From Pseudomonadota bacterium (GTDB lineage: Bacteria; Desulfobacterota; Binatia; Binatales; Binataceae), in assembly GCA_021323675.1 (NCBI GenBank), contig JAJPKP010000060.1, positions 1 through 64,000 on the forward strand: DNA of 64,000 nucleotides, in the 5' to 3' direction. Position numbers and translations under genes: made by a program. This document shows positions 40,176 through 49,153 of this stretch, in pieces; position 1 is the stretch's first letter; every line of letters starts with the position of its first letter. The notes below the pieces were generated by a model, which searched no databases, was not told the DNA's origin, and saw only the letters and a list, made by a program, of their open reading frames with translations.

Positions 40176-41366
40176 TCAACCGGCGGCCGCGGCGTAAGCC
40201 GCATCCGCCGCGGCAAGGGCTTTGCCGCGCGCCAATTCCAATCCCATCCCTGCGAGGATCTGCTCGAGCGCGCCCAGCAAAAGGGTTACGTTCTCGCGGC
40301 GGCAGCTCTCTCCCATCAGGCCGATGCGCCAGACTTTGCCCTTGAACGGGCCGAGCCCCGCGGCGATCTCGATGTTGAACAGGCGCAGCAGTTCAGCGCG
40401 GACCTTTGCTTCGTCGATTCCCTCGGGAACCGCGACCGTGCTGAGTTGCGGCAGGCGATGACCTTCCTGCGCGACCAGCTTCAGACCCATCGCATTCAGC
40501 CCCGCGTGCAGCGCGGCCGCATTGGTTCGATGCCTGCGCCATCGCTCTTCAAGCCTCTCTTCGATCACGATGCGCGCCGCTTCGTACAGCGCGTAGATCA
40601 TGGTGATGGGAGCGGTATGGTGGTAGACGCGCTCCGATCCCCAATAGCTGCCGATCATCGCGATATCGAGGTACCAGGATCGGCACTTTGTCCTGCGCTT
40701 GCGAACCGCATCCATGGCCGCGGCGCTGAAGGTCACCGGCGCAAGGCCCGGCGGCGCGCTCAACCCCTTTTGCGTGCAACTGAAGCACGCATCGATATTC
40801 CATCGGTCAACCTCGACCGGCACGCAGGCCAGCGACGTGACCGCATCCACCACCATCAGCGCGCCGTGGCGATGGGCGAGCGCGGAAATCTCCTCGATGG
40901 GTTGATGCGCTCCGGTCGAGGTCTCCGCGTGAACGATCGCGACCAGCTTGGGATTGCGCGCGGCCTTGAGCGCGGTTTCGATCGCGCCCGGCTCGATGAT
41001 GTGGCCCCATTGCGCCTCGACCTTGTGAACCTTCGCCCCCTGGCGCTCAGCGCAGTCAGCGAAGCGCGCGCCAAACGCTCCGTTCACGCCGACGATCACT
41101 TCGTCGCCGTCCTCGATCAGGTTGGCGGCGATGATTTCCATCCCCGACGAACCGGTGCCGGATGCGGGAAAGGTCATTTCGTTCTCGGTGCGGAACACCG
41201 CGCGGAGCAGACCCTTCAGATCTTCCATGACTTTCACGAAATCGGGATCGAGATGCCCGATCACGGGCGACATCATCGCCTTCATCACCCGCGGGTGAAC
41301 GTTGGAAGGACCGGGGCCGAGCAGGATGCGCGCGGACGGCTTTAGTTCGGCATATGGTTGCGACAA
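40176..41366 (-). CDS. Alanine/serine--glyoxylate aminotransferase family protein
   Basis: Class V PLP aminotransferase, likely transferring an amino group from alanine or serine to glyoxylate to give glycine. It has 396 residues. The N terminus is LLGPGPSNVHPRVMKAM; GTGSSGMEI binds PLP phosphate; VVDAVTSLA has the PLP-pairing Asp; Lys200 in SCTQKGLSAPPGL forms the Schiff base. The start is TTG 41366, since the next in-frame ATG is inside the conserved N terminus; GAAGGG lies 9 bases upstream. Divergent from glcD, 130 bases apart. Confidence 0.9.
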   Translation of the reverse strand: MSQPYAELKPSARILLGPGPSNVHPRVMKAMMSPVIGHLDPDFVKVMEDLKGLLRAVFRTENEMTFPASGTGSSGMEIIAANLIEDGDEVIVGVNGAFGARFADCAERQGAKVHKVEAQWGHIIEPGAIETALKAARNPKLVAIVHAETSTGAHQPIEEISALAHRHGALMVVDAVTSLACVPVEVDRWNIDACFSCTQKGLSAPPGLAPVTFSAAAMDAVRKRRTKCRSWYLDIAMIGSYWGSERVYHHTAPITMIYALYEAARIVIEERLEERWRRHRTNAAALHAGLNAMGLKLVAQEGHRLPQLSTVAVPEGIDEAKVRAELLRLFNIEIAAGLGPFKGKVWRIGLMGESCRRENVTLLLGALEQILAGMGLELARGKALAAADAAYAAAAG

Positions 41367-41454
41367 TTTCGTGTTTCCCTTCGGACGCGGCGGATTTCGC
41401 GATCGCGGAATCCGGAGCGAGAATCCATCTATTATTGCCCGCGCGACGGCGGGG

Positions 41455-41478
41455 GCAAATGCCGTATCGGCGATTTGC
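41455..41478. repeat. Inverted repeat in the aminotransferase/glcD intergenic region
   Basis: GCAAATGCCG (41455-41464) and CGGC-G-ATTTGC (41468-41478, one bulged base) form a near-palindrome between the divergent aminotransferase and glcD genes, 19 bases before the glcD GTG. It could be an operator for a shared regulator, for example a GntR-type GlcC, but no regulator gene is present here. Confidence 0.4.
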
Positions 41479-41496
41479 TGTGCTATTGTTCACGGC

Positions 41497-42957
41497 GTGA
41501 GCGCAGACGTTATCGGCATCGCGGCAACCCCGCTCGATTCCCGGCTCGTCGATGAGCTCGCGGCGATCGTGGGCAGGGATGGAATCGTATCGCGGCCGTC
41601 CGAGCTCAAGGTCTACGAGTGCGACGGATGGACAGTCGAGAAGAACTCACCCGATTTGCTCGTGATGCCGCGAACTACGGAGCAGGTAAGCGCCGTGCTC
41701 AAGGCGCTGTGGCGGCGCGGGCTGCCGTTCGTGCCGCGCGGCGCGGGAACCGGCCTCTCCGGGGGCGCGTTGCCGGTAAATGCGCCGGTGATGATCTGCA
41801 CCTCGAAGATGAATCATATTCTGGCGATCGATCTCGCCAACCGCCGGGTCGAGGTCGAAAGCGGAGTCGTCAATCTGCATGTCACCAACGCCATCAAGCG
41901 GGACGGCTTTTTCTATGCGCCGGACCCTTCCTCGCAACAGGCCTGCACGATCGGCGGCAATATCGCCGAAAACTCCGGCGGACCGCACACCCTCAAATAC
42001 GGCGTCACCACCAATCATGTGATGGGCCTGACTCTCGTGCTGGCTGACGGCGAGGTAGTCGAGCTGGGCGGATGGGCGGAAGAACGATGCGGTTACGACC
42101 TGGTCGGCGCGGTGGTCGGCGCGGAAGGCACCGCCGGAATCGTGACGCGCGCGGTGCTCAAAATCGTCCGCGAGCCCGAGGACCATCGAACCTTGCTGGC
42201 GACCTTTGCCGATGTGGAAGCCGCAACGCGCGCGGTCTCCGCAATCATCGCGGCCGGCATCGTTCCAGGCGCGATCGAAATGATGGATCAGCTAATCATC
42301 CGGGCGGTCGAGGACGCCTTTCACGCCGGTCTGCCCGCGGATGCCGGCGCGGTGCTGATCATCGAGCTCGACGGTCTTGTGGCGGGCCTCGATGAATGCG
42401 CGGCGCGTGTGACAGAAATCGCGCGGTCCGCCGGCGCGTCGGAGGTGCGGCTCGCGCGCGACGAGGCCGAACGCGCGGGGTTATGGAAAGCGCGCAAGCG
42501 CGCGTTCGGCGCGGTCGGGCGGCTCGCGCCCAACTACGCTACCCAGGACGGAGTCGTACCGCGCACGCGACTGCCCGATATCCTGCGCGTGATCGGCGCG
42601 GTCAGCAAAAAATATCACCTTGCGATCGGCAACGTTTTCCACGCCGGCGACGGCAACATTCATCCGATCATCCTTTACGACGAACGCAAACCCGAAGAGG
42701 TGCGTGCCGCGGTCGAAGCGGGACGCGAGATCCTTGCGGCCTGCGTCGAGATGGGAGGGAGCCTGACCGGAGAGCACGGAATCGGCGTCGAAAAGCAGGG
42801 CGAGATGCCTCTTTTGTTTTCGCCCGAGGACTTGATCGCGATGACCGAGCTGCGGCGCGTGTTCGACCCGATGGAACGATCCAATCCAAACAAAGTAATT
42901 CCGCGGCCGGGCTCATGTGTGGAAGTCGCCGCGCCACGCCGCCAAGTGCCAATTTGA
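41497..42957 (+). CDS. glcD: Glycolate oxidase subunit GlcD (FAD-binding)
   Basis: FAD subunit of glycolate dehydrogenase, oxidising glycolate to glyoxylate. It has 486 residues from GTG 41497, matching the family length; the open frame further upstream lies in the intergenic region. The FAD PCMH domain has FVPRGAGTGLSGGALP, QQACTIGGNIAENSGGPHTLKYG and VGAEGTAGIV. The C-terminal domain has the metal/substrate motif FHAGDGNIHP and GGSLTGEHGIGVEK. D-lactate dehydrogenases share these features, but the following glcE and glcF support glycolate. Confidence 0.93.
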   Translation: MSADVIGIAATPLDSRLVDELAAIVGRDGIVSRPSELKVYECDGWTVEKNSPDLLVMPRTTEQVSAVLKALWRRGLPFVPRGAGTGLSGGALPVNAPVMICTSKMNHILAIDLANRRVEVESGVVNLHVTNAIKRDGFFYAPDPSSQQACTIGGNIAENSGGPHTLKYGVTTNHVMGLTLVLADGEVVELGGWAEERCGYDLVGAVVGAEGTAGIVTRAVLKIVREPEDHRTLLATFADVEAATRAVSAIIAAGIVPGAIEMMDQLIIRAVEDAFHAGLPADAGAVLIIELDGLVAGLDECAARVTEIARSAGASEVRLARDEAERAGLWKARKRAFGAVGRLAPNYATQDGVVPRTRLPDILRVIGAVSKKYHLAIGNVFHAGDGNIHPIILYDERKPEEVRAAVEAGREILAACVEMGGSLTGEHGIGVEKQGEMPLLFSPEDLIAMTELRRVFDPMERSNPNKVIPRPGSCVEVAAPRRQVPI

Positions 42958-44234
42958 CCGGACCTCCGCCATCTTCCGCCGTGAAACCGCGATCGCCTGA
43001 GGAAATTGCCGCCCGAATCGGCTCAACGATCGCAAGCGCGCAAGTGCGCGCGCCTTACGCTCACGAAGAGCGCGCCGCGCGCATCGTCGCGGAGCCCGCG
43101 GACGCGCGCGAAGTCGCCGAGCTGGTTCGCGCCTGCGAAACTGATGGCATTTCGCTTGCCGCGATGGGTGCGGCGCGCACGCTCGGCGAGATCCGGAAAA
43201 CACCGGTGGCGCTTGGCGTCTCTCTCAACCGAATGCGCCGCGTGATCGCTTACGAGCCCGCCGATATGACCGTTACCGTCGAGGGCGGCGTCAGCGTCGA
43301 CGAGTTGAACCGCACGATGGAACCGAGTGGACAGCGCCTGCCGGTCGATCCGCAGCGTCCGGACCTCACCTGCATAGGATCGTTGATCGCGGCATCCCAC
43401 GCCGGACCGCTGCGCCTGTCCGAAGGCACCTCGCGCGATTTGCTGATCGGCATCCGCTACGCTGGTCGCGGCGGAAAAATCGTGCACGGCGGCGGGCGGG
43501 TGGTGAAAAACGTCGCGGGCTACGACCTGATGAAGGTTTTGGGCAGCTCATTCGGCACGCTCGGAATAATCGTCGAGGCAACGTTCAAAGTGCGGCCGGT
43601 CCCGGAACATTATGCGATGGCGCTCGCGAGATACGACGATGCCGAAAGGACGTTCGAGGCGGCTCGCGCGCTGAACGACTTGCCCCTGGCGCATCTTGAG
43701 GTGCTGAGCCCGGCGGCGGCCGAATCATGCGGGTTCGACGGCAAATACGTTCTGCTGGCGGGGCTCTCGGGGAGCCGCTCTGAGGTCGCCTCGCAGTACG
43801 CCGCCGCCGCGCGGATGGCGCCCGGCGCTCGCCTGATCGAAAAGGAAGATGCGCGGGCAGCGTATGCGTGCCTTCGCGACTTCGACTTCTTATCGCAATC
43901 GCTTGCCGCTCGAGCGGCGGTCGCGCCGGCGGAGCTTGCCTCGGCAATGCTGGCTGCCGATGCTGAATTTGTCGCTCATGCCGGGTCCGGAGTGGCGGAG
44001 CTTTTTCTGAACCGGATGCCCGCGGACGTTCGAGCCACCGTCGCGCGATGGCGGGAAATCGCGCGCGGCCGCCGCGGCCATCTGCGAGTCATTCACTGCG
44101 ATCCCGAGGTTCGGCCATCGATTGAACTCTTCGACCTTCCGAACAGCGGAGCGATGGGACTGATGCGCCGGCTGAAGACCGCTTTCGATCCGGCCGGCAT
44201 TTTCAACCCCGGATGTTTCGTTGGGGAAATCTGA
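42954..44234 (+). CDS. glcE: Glycolate oxidase subunit GlcE (FAD-binding)
   Basis: Second FAD-binding subunit. It has about 426 residues if started at TTG 42954, which overlaps the glcD stop (TTGA). ATG 42914 is an alternative with 40 bases of overlap. Neither has a clear ribosome site. Family features are MTVTVEGGVSVDELNRTM, then PDLTCIGSLIAASHAGPLR, and the conserved GGRVVKNVAGYDLMKVLGSSFG. The C-terminal end FDPAGIFNPG is typical. The stop overlaps the glcF start (TGATG). Confidence 0.92.
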   Translation: MTGPPPSSAVKPRSPEEIAARIGSTIASAQVRAPYAHEERAARIVAEPADAREVAELVRACETDGISLAAMGAARTLGEIRKTPVALGVSLNRMRRVIAYEPADMTVTVEGGVSVDELNRTMEPSGQRLPVDPQRPDLTCIGSLIAASHAGPLRLSEGTSRDLLIGIRYAGRGGKIVHGGGRVVKNVAGYDLMKVLGSSFGTLGIIVEATFKVRPVPEHYAMALARYDDAERTFEAARALNDLPLAHLEVLSPAAAESCGFDGKYVLLAGLSGSRSEVASQYAAAARMAPGARLIEKEDARAAYACLRDFDFLSQSLAARAAVAPAELASAMLAADAEFVAHAGSGVAELFLNRMPADVRATVARWREIARGRRGHLRVIHCDPEVRPSIELFDLPNSGAMGLMRRLKTAFDPAGIFNPGCFVGEI

Positions 44235-45505
44235 TGGCTTCCGCCTCTTCCGGCGCGCCCATGCGCAAAGTCGTTGACTACGAGTTGCTCTTTGACTGCG
44301 TGCATTGCGGCCTGTGCCTCGAAGCGTGCCCGACCTACGCGCTCAAGCGCGCGGAAATGGACTCGCCCCGGGGCCGAATCTACCTGATGAAAGCGCTGGC
44401 CGAAGGGCGTTTGCCGCTCGATTCCGATGCGGCCCGGCATCTCGATTTGTGCCTGGGATGTCGTGGATGTGAAACCGCGTGCCCATCGGGCGTGCACTAC
44501 GGCCGTCTCATCGAAGATGCGCGCGCATTCGTGGAAGCCAACTATCGGCGCTCGCTGATGGACAGAACGCGCCGCGCGATCGTGAACGCGATCTTCCCCT
44601 ACCCTGCGCGACTTCGGGCGCTGCTGGCGCCGCTTAAATCCATCGAGCGGGCGGGCTTGCGGCCTGCGCTCGCCGCGATGCTTCCGCGGGCGATGCGCGA
44701 GTGGATCGAGCTTCTGCCCCCGCTTTCGGGCTGCGCGGACGAGCGGGCCGCGATGCCGCCGGCGGCCGATCCCGGCGCTCCCGCGGTGGTCGTGCATCAC
44801 GGATGCGTGGCGCAGGTGCTGGCGAATTCCGAAAATCTCGCGTCCGAAGCAGTGCTGGCGGCGGCGGGTTATCGAGTCGTGCGGATGGCCAACACGGCGT
44901 GTTGCGGCGCCCTCGATTTGCATTCCGGCAACCGCGATCGCGCCCTCGACTTCGCGCGCCGCAACGTGCGGATGCTGGCCGCTTGCGGAGCCGATGCGAT
45001 CATATCGGCAGCGTCGGGATGCTCCACCGCGATTGCGGAATACGGTGCGCTGTTGCGCGATGACCCCGAGCTCGCCGGCCTGGCGAAGAGCGTCTCCGCC
45101 ACAGTGCGCGATCTGAGCGCGTTGTTACTCGAACGCGGCCTGCCCACGATGCGCAAACTCGAGTGCACGGTGACATTCCATGACGCGTGCCATCTCGTGC
45201 ACGGCCTGGGCGTTCGCGAGGGACCGCGCAAGCTGCTCTCCTCGATCCCCGGCGTCAGGTTGATCGAGCTTGCGGAGTCCGACCTGTGCTGCGGGTCGGC
45301 GGGGAACTACAACCTGACCGAACCTGAGATGGCGCGCGAGTTGGCGCGGCGCAAGGTCGACAATATTATCGCGACGGGGGCGGACTACGTGGTTATGGCC
45401 AACCCGGGATGCGAATTTCAGATCGCCGCCGAGCTGCGCCGGCGGCGCGCAAACATCAAGGTGATTCATCTGGCCAGGTTCCTGGCGATGGCCCTGGCCG
45501 GCTGA
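44234..45505 (+). CDS. glcF: Glycolate oxidase iron-sulfur subunit GlcF
   Basis: Passes electrons from GlcDE to the quinone pool. It has 423 residues from ATG 44234. Two ferredoxin-type clusters are complete: C22/C25/C28/C32 (DCVHCGLCLEACP) and C73/C76/C79/C83 (CLGCRGCETACP). Two CCG domains follow (VVHHGC...ACCGALDLHSG and FHDACH...CCGSAGNYNL), as in heterodisulfide-reductase-like redox proteins. It is last of the glcDEF operon; all junctions overlap by 1-4 bases. Confidence 0.95.
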   Translation: MASASSGAPMRKVVDYELLFDCVHCGLCLEACPTYALKRAEMDSPRGRIYLMKALAEGRLPLDSDAARHLDLCLGCRGCETACPSGVHYGRLIEDARAFVEANYRRSLMDRTRRAIVNAIFPYPARLRALLAPLKSIERAGLRPALAAMLPRAMREWIELLPPLSGCADERAAMPPAADPGAPAVVVHHGCVAQVLANSENLASEAVLAAAGYRVVRMANTACCGALDLHSGNRDRALDFARRNVRMLAACGADAIISAASGCSTAIAEYGALLRDDPELAGLAKSVSATVRDLSALLLERGLPTMRKLECTVTFHDACHLVHGLGVREGPRKLLSSIPGVRLIELAESDLCCGSAGNYNLTEPEMARELARRKVDNIIATGADYVVMANPGCEFQIAAELRRRRANIKVIHLARFLAMALAG

Positions 45506-45529
45506 CTCGAAGGCCGGCGCAAGCAGCCG

Positions 45530-46141
45530 GTGCCATCCGCAACGATGCTGGAAGTCAAACTCTACTTCGCCTACACAAGCCCTTACTCCTATCTTGCCTA
45601 CGCGCCCGCGCGCGATCTGGAACGGACCCATCGCGTACAGGTGAGGTTCATTCCATACGGAGTGAATATCCGCCGAGTGTACGGACCGCTCGACCACGCC
45701 GACGCGGATCGGCGCAAGGTGCGCTACCTCTATCTCGACGCGCGACGCATCGCGAACGAGCGCGGGCTGATCATTTACCCGCCCCGGAAAATCTTCAGTT
45801 GCAGGCTCGCCTTTTATGGCGGACTGTTCGCGGCGCAGCACGGCCGCTTTCATGAATACTCGCAGCCGCTGTTCGAACGTTTCTGGAAGCAGGAGCTGGA
45901 TGTCGAGAATAGCGATGCGATCGACGCGTTGCTCGCGGAAATCGGCCTGAAACCGGCGGAGTTTGCGCGCTACGTCGACAGCAACGCGCGCATGGACCTG
46001 GACAAGTGCTTCGCCGAGGCGGATGGCGACAAGATTTTCGGCGTTCCGACATTCGTCGTCGAGGGCGAACCCTTCTGGGGCGAGGATCGGATCGAATGGG
46101 TGATTAAGAAGCTCGACTCGATGAGCCTGCGACGCCCGTAA
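45530..46141 (+). CDS. 2-hydroxychromene-2-carboxylate isomerase-like protein (DsbA superfamily)
   Basis: A 203-residue thioredoxin-fold protein of the HCCA isomerase/kappa-GST type: FAYTSPYSYLAY at the N terminus and FGVPTFVVEGEPFWGEDRI at the C terminus. The active-site region has SPYSY and no CxxC, which fits a glutathione-dependent isomerase better than a disulfide oxidase. The true substrate need not be a naphthalene intermediate. The start is GTG 45530 or ATG 45545. A GST gene lies nearby on the other strand. Confidence 0.82.
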   Translation: MPSATMLEVKLYFAYTSPYSYLAYAPARDLERTHRVQVRFIPYGVNIRRVYGPLDHADADRRKVRYLYLDARRIANERGLIIYPPRKIFSCRLAFYGGLFAAQHGRFHEYSQPLFERFWKQELDVENSDAIDALLAEIGLKPAEFARYVDSNARMDLDKCFAEADGDKIFGVPTFVVEGEPFWGEDRIEWVIKKLDSMSLRRP

Positions 46142-46225
46142 CAGAGCCGCGAATTAACGGATCGGCGTCGCACGGCTCCGTTTGCGCTCGCGCGATCGGC
46201 CGGTTGAGCGCGGCGGATCCCTGCG

Positions 46226-46831
46226 TCAGGCCTGTGTGATTGGAATATGGAGCGGCTGCGCTCGCACCCGATCCAGCCATCCGCGAATCGCGGGATAATT
46301 CGCCAAATCGAAGCCGCCTTCATCCGCAACGTGCGTGTACGCGTAAAGGGCAATGTCCGCGATCGAGTAGTTGTTGCCGACAAACCACTCGCGCGAGGCG
46401 AGGTGCGATTCCATGACGCCAAGAGCGTCGTAGCCCAACTTCATGATGCGCGGCAGTCCGGCGCGGCGTTCATCCGGAAAATCCGGATGCATCGCAAAAA
46501 AACGGGCGACCGCGATATAAGGCTCGTGGCTGTACTGCTCGAAGAACATCCATTGCAGCACCTGCGCGCGCTCGAAGCGATCCGCCGGAAGAAACCGGGT
46601 TCCCTCGGCAAGGTACGTCATGATCGCGTCCGACTCGAACAAAGTGCGTCCGTCATCGAGTTCGATCGCGGGAATTCGTCCGTTGGGAAACTTGCGCAGG
46701 AACTCTGGCGTTCGCGTTCTGCCTTCGGTGATGTCGAGCTCGATTCTTTCGAACGGAATCCGCAGCTGCGTGAGCAGCAGCCGGACTTTGTAACCATTGC
46801 CGGACGGCAGATAGTCGTACAGTCGAATCAT
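46226..46831 (-). CDS. Glutathione S-transferase family protein
   Basis: 201 residues. The N-terminal thioredoxin domain (IRLYDYLPSGNGYKVRLLL, FPNGRIPAIELDDG, LFESDAIMTYLA) has the G-site pattern with cis-Pro and the Glu-Ser pair. The C-terminal helical domain contains YSIADIALYAYTH, the N-capping box. I start at ATG 46831 because AAAGGAGG is 4 bases upstream and it gives the family N terminus. It lies 11 bases after the methyltransferase gene and is probably co-transcribed with it. The substrate is unknown. Confidence 0.9.
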   Translation of the reverse strand: MIRLYDYLPSGNGYKVRLLLTQLRIPFERIELDITEGRTRTPEFLRKFPNGRIPAIELDDGRTLFESDAIMTYLAEGTRFLPADRFERAQVLQWMFFEQYSHEPYIAVARFFAMHPDFPDERRAGLPRIMKLGYDALGVMESHLASREWFVGNNYSIADIALYAYTHVADEGGFDLANYPAIRGWLDRVRAQPLHIPITQA

Positions 46832-46842
46832 CGCGCCTCCTT

Positions 46843-47547
46843 TCAGTTCATCGGCTTGATGCCAATCCATAACCCGCGGCCAAAACCCTTGGGATCGTGG
46901 GTGGTTCTGAGGCCCGCGGCCTCGAAGGCGCCGCGATATTCGTCGTTCGTAAACAGGCCCAGTTCGTGGCGCTCGACAAGATAGTCCACTCCATCCCGCC
47001 TCCCGACGAGGTAGTGAAAGTACGCTACATACGCGGTTCCGTTGATTTGCACGTTGACGATGCGTGCGAGCTTAAGGTCGGGCAAATCGACCGACATCTG
47101 CCCGACGCGATCCAGTGAGTCGCTCGGCGAGAACCACGGCTCGATGATCAACACGCCGCCCGGCAGCAGATGAGCCGCCATGCTCGCGATCGCATCGCGC
47201 ATCCGCGCCGCAGTCTTCGTGTAACCGATCGCGCTGAACAGGCACGTGACCGCGTCGAAAGCGTGCGGAAGGCGGAAATCGATCATGTCGGCGCAATGGA
47301 ACCTGACCGCGGGATTGCGCTGGCGCGCGAACGCAAGCAGGTTTTCGTCGAGATCGATTCCTTCGGCATCGTACCCAAGACTGCGCATCGCGTGGATATG
47401 CCGTCCCGTGCCGCATGCGACATCCAGCAGCCGGCTGCCCGCCGAGAGCTTATGCCGCGCGATTATCGAATGGAGTTGCGCGGCCTCGCCCGCGTAGTCC
47501 TTGAAGCTATAGATTGCGTCGTAAAAGGCTGCGGATTTCGTGTACAT
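46843..47547 (-). CDS. Class I SAM-dependent methyltransferase (DesVI/TylM1-like)
   Basis: 234 residues. It begins FYDAIYSFKDYAGEAAQL, has motif I LLDVACGTGRHI and motif II AEGIDLDENLLAFAR, then FDAVTCLFSAIGY and LLPGGVLIIEPWF. This layout resembles sugar N,N-dimethyltransferases such as DesVI, but no deoxysugar genes are present, so the substrate is open. Followed by the GST gene. Confidence 0.85.
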   Translation of the reverse strand: MYTKSAAFYDAIYSFKDYAGEAAQLHSIIARHKLSAGSRLLDVACGTGRHIHAMRSLGYDAEGIDLDENLLAFARQRNPAVRFHCADMIDFRLPHAFDAVTCLFSAIGYTKTAARMRDAIASMAAHLLPGGVLIIEPWFSPSDSLDRVGQMSVDLPDLKLARIVNVQINGTAYVAYFHYLVGRRDGVDYLVERHELGLFTNDEYRGAFEAAGLRTTHDPKGFGRGLWIGIKPMN

Positions 47548-47572
47548 GCCGCTTTGCCGCGCCGGCGGCTCT

Positions 47573-47591
47573 GCTCCTGCGCGTCAGGAGC
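47573..47591. repeat. Perfect 7-bp inverted repeat between gltD and the methyltransferase
   Basis: GCTCCTG (47573-47579) and CAGGAGC (47585-47591) flank a 5-base loop in the 126-base gap between the gltD stop and the methyltransferase start. No T-run follows on either strand, so it is a poor terminator candidate. Confidence 0.3.
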
Positions 47592-47673
47592 AAAGGCGCA
47601 AACGCTCCGCGCCCCCGTCTCCCGTCTAAGGGGCCGCGGAGAGGCGCATCCGAAACTCGGTTCGCTCGACGAT

Positions 47674-49119
47674 CTACAGCTCGGGGCTGGCCGGAAGGAA
47701 CGTCTCGCCCATCAGATATGCGTCGCACGCACGGGCGCATTCGCGGCCTTCCCAGATGGCCCAGACCACCAGCGATTGTCCGCGACGGGCGTCGCCCGCC
47801 GCAAACACGCCGGGCACGCTCGAGTGATAGTTCTCGGTCGCGATGTTGCTGCGAGGGTCGAGCTTCAACCCGAGTTCGGTGATTATCCCCTCCGGCTCCG
47901 GACCGAGAAACCCGAGCGCCAGCAGCACGAGGTCGCATTCAAGCTCGAAGTCGCTGCCCGGAATTTCTTCCATCACCATCCGCCCGCCATCGCGCTTCCA
48001 GTTAAGCCTGACGCCATGGAGCTTCTTTACGTGGCCGTTTTCACCGATGAAACGCTTGGTGTTGATGCTCCAGTCGCGCATCACGCCTTCTTCATGCGAG
48101 CTCGAAGTCCGCAGAATCATCGGCCAATCCGGCCACGGCATGTCGGGCGTCCTGCTCTCCGGCGGCATCGGGAGCAGCTCGAACTGATGAACGCTGAGCG
48201 CGCCCTGCCGATTCGAGGTGCCCAGGCAGTCGGAGCCGGTGTCGCCGCCGCCGAGGATCACGACTCTTTTTCCGGTCGCGGTTATCGAGACAGCGGGATC
48301 GATGGCATCGCCGAAATTGCGCTTGTTCTGCTGCGGCAGAAATTCCATCGCGAAGTGGACACCCTTCAGTTCCCGCCCGGGTATCGGCAGGTCGCGCGGC
48401 TTCGTGGCGCCCATCGTCAGACAGATCGCGTCGTACTTCCCGCGCAGATCGTCGGCATGAACGTCGAACCCCACCCGGCAGTTGGTGATGAATTCGACGC
48501 CCTCCGCTTTCATCTGTTCCAGGCGGCGCTGGACGTAGCGCTTCTCGAGCTTGAAGTCGGGAATGCCGTACATGAGCAGGCCGCCGATTCGGTCCGAGCG
48601 TTCGTAAACCGTCACGGCGTGGCCGGCCCGCGCCAGTTGCTGAGCGCAGGCGAGTCCGGACGGCCCCGATCCCACTACGGCAACGCGCTTGCCGGTCCTG
48701 CGTGCGGCAGGCTGCGGAACGACCCATCCCTCGCCCCAGGCGTGATCGATGATGCTCTTCTCGATCAGCTTGATGGTAACGGGGTCGTTGTTGATGTTGA
48801 GGACGCAGGCCTCTTCGCAGGGCGCCGGACACACGCGTCCGGTGAATTCGGGAAAATTGTTGGTCGAGTGCAGGCGATCGATCGCGTCGCGCCATCGCCC
48901 TCGATAGATAAGGTCGTGCCAGTCGGGGATGATGTTGCCGAGCGGACAGCCCTTATGGCAGAAGGGGATGCCGCAATCCATACATCGCGCGCCCTGCGCC
49001 TTGAGCTTTTCGTCGGGCAGCTTGAGATCGAACTCGCGCCAATCTTTCAGGCGCTCGGCGACCGGACGCCGGGCCGGCGTCTCGCGTTTGATCTCCATGA
49101 AGCCCGTGATCTTTCCCAT
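47674..49119 (-). CDS. gltD: Glutamate synthase (NADPH) small subunit
   Basis: Beta subunit of GOGAT: takes electrons from NADPH through FAD and Fe-S clusters to the large subunit. It has 481 residues. N-terminal cysteines [17 protein letters not shown] and PCEEACVLN bind the 4Fe-4S clusters. FAD fold [18 protein letters not shown] and NADPH fold [15 protein letters not shown] are intact, and the C-terminal [19 protein letters not shown] completes the family. It is 34 bases after gltB. Confidence 0.97.
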   Translation of the reverse strand: MGKITGFMEIKRETPARRPVAERLKDWREFDLKLPDEKLKAQGARCMDCGIPFCHKGCPLGNIIPDWHDLIYRGRWRDAIDRLHSTNNFPEFTGRVCPAPCEEACVLNINNDPVTIKLIEKSIIDHAWGEGWVVPQPAARRTGKRVAVVGSGPSGLACAQQLARAGHAVTVYERSDRIGGLLMYGIPDFKLEKRYVQRRLEQMKAEGVEFITNCRVGFDVHADDLRGKYDAICLTMGATKPRDLPIPGRELKGVHFAMEFLPQQNKRNFGDAIDPAVSITATGKRVVILGGGDTGSDCLGTSNRQGALSVHQFELLPMPPESRTPDMPWPDWPMILRTSSSHEEGVMRDWSINTKRFIGENGHVKKLHGVRLNWKRDGGRMVMEEIPGSDFELECDLVLLALGFLGPEPEGIITELGLKLDPRSNIATENYHSSVPGVFAAGDARRGQSLVVWAIWEGRECARACDAYLMGETFLPASPEL

Positions 49120-49153
49120 CTAGCTCCGCACTCCTCCCGCGATGTTCCGCGGC

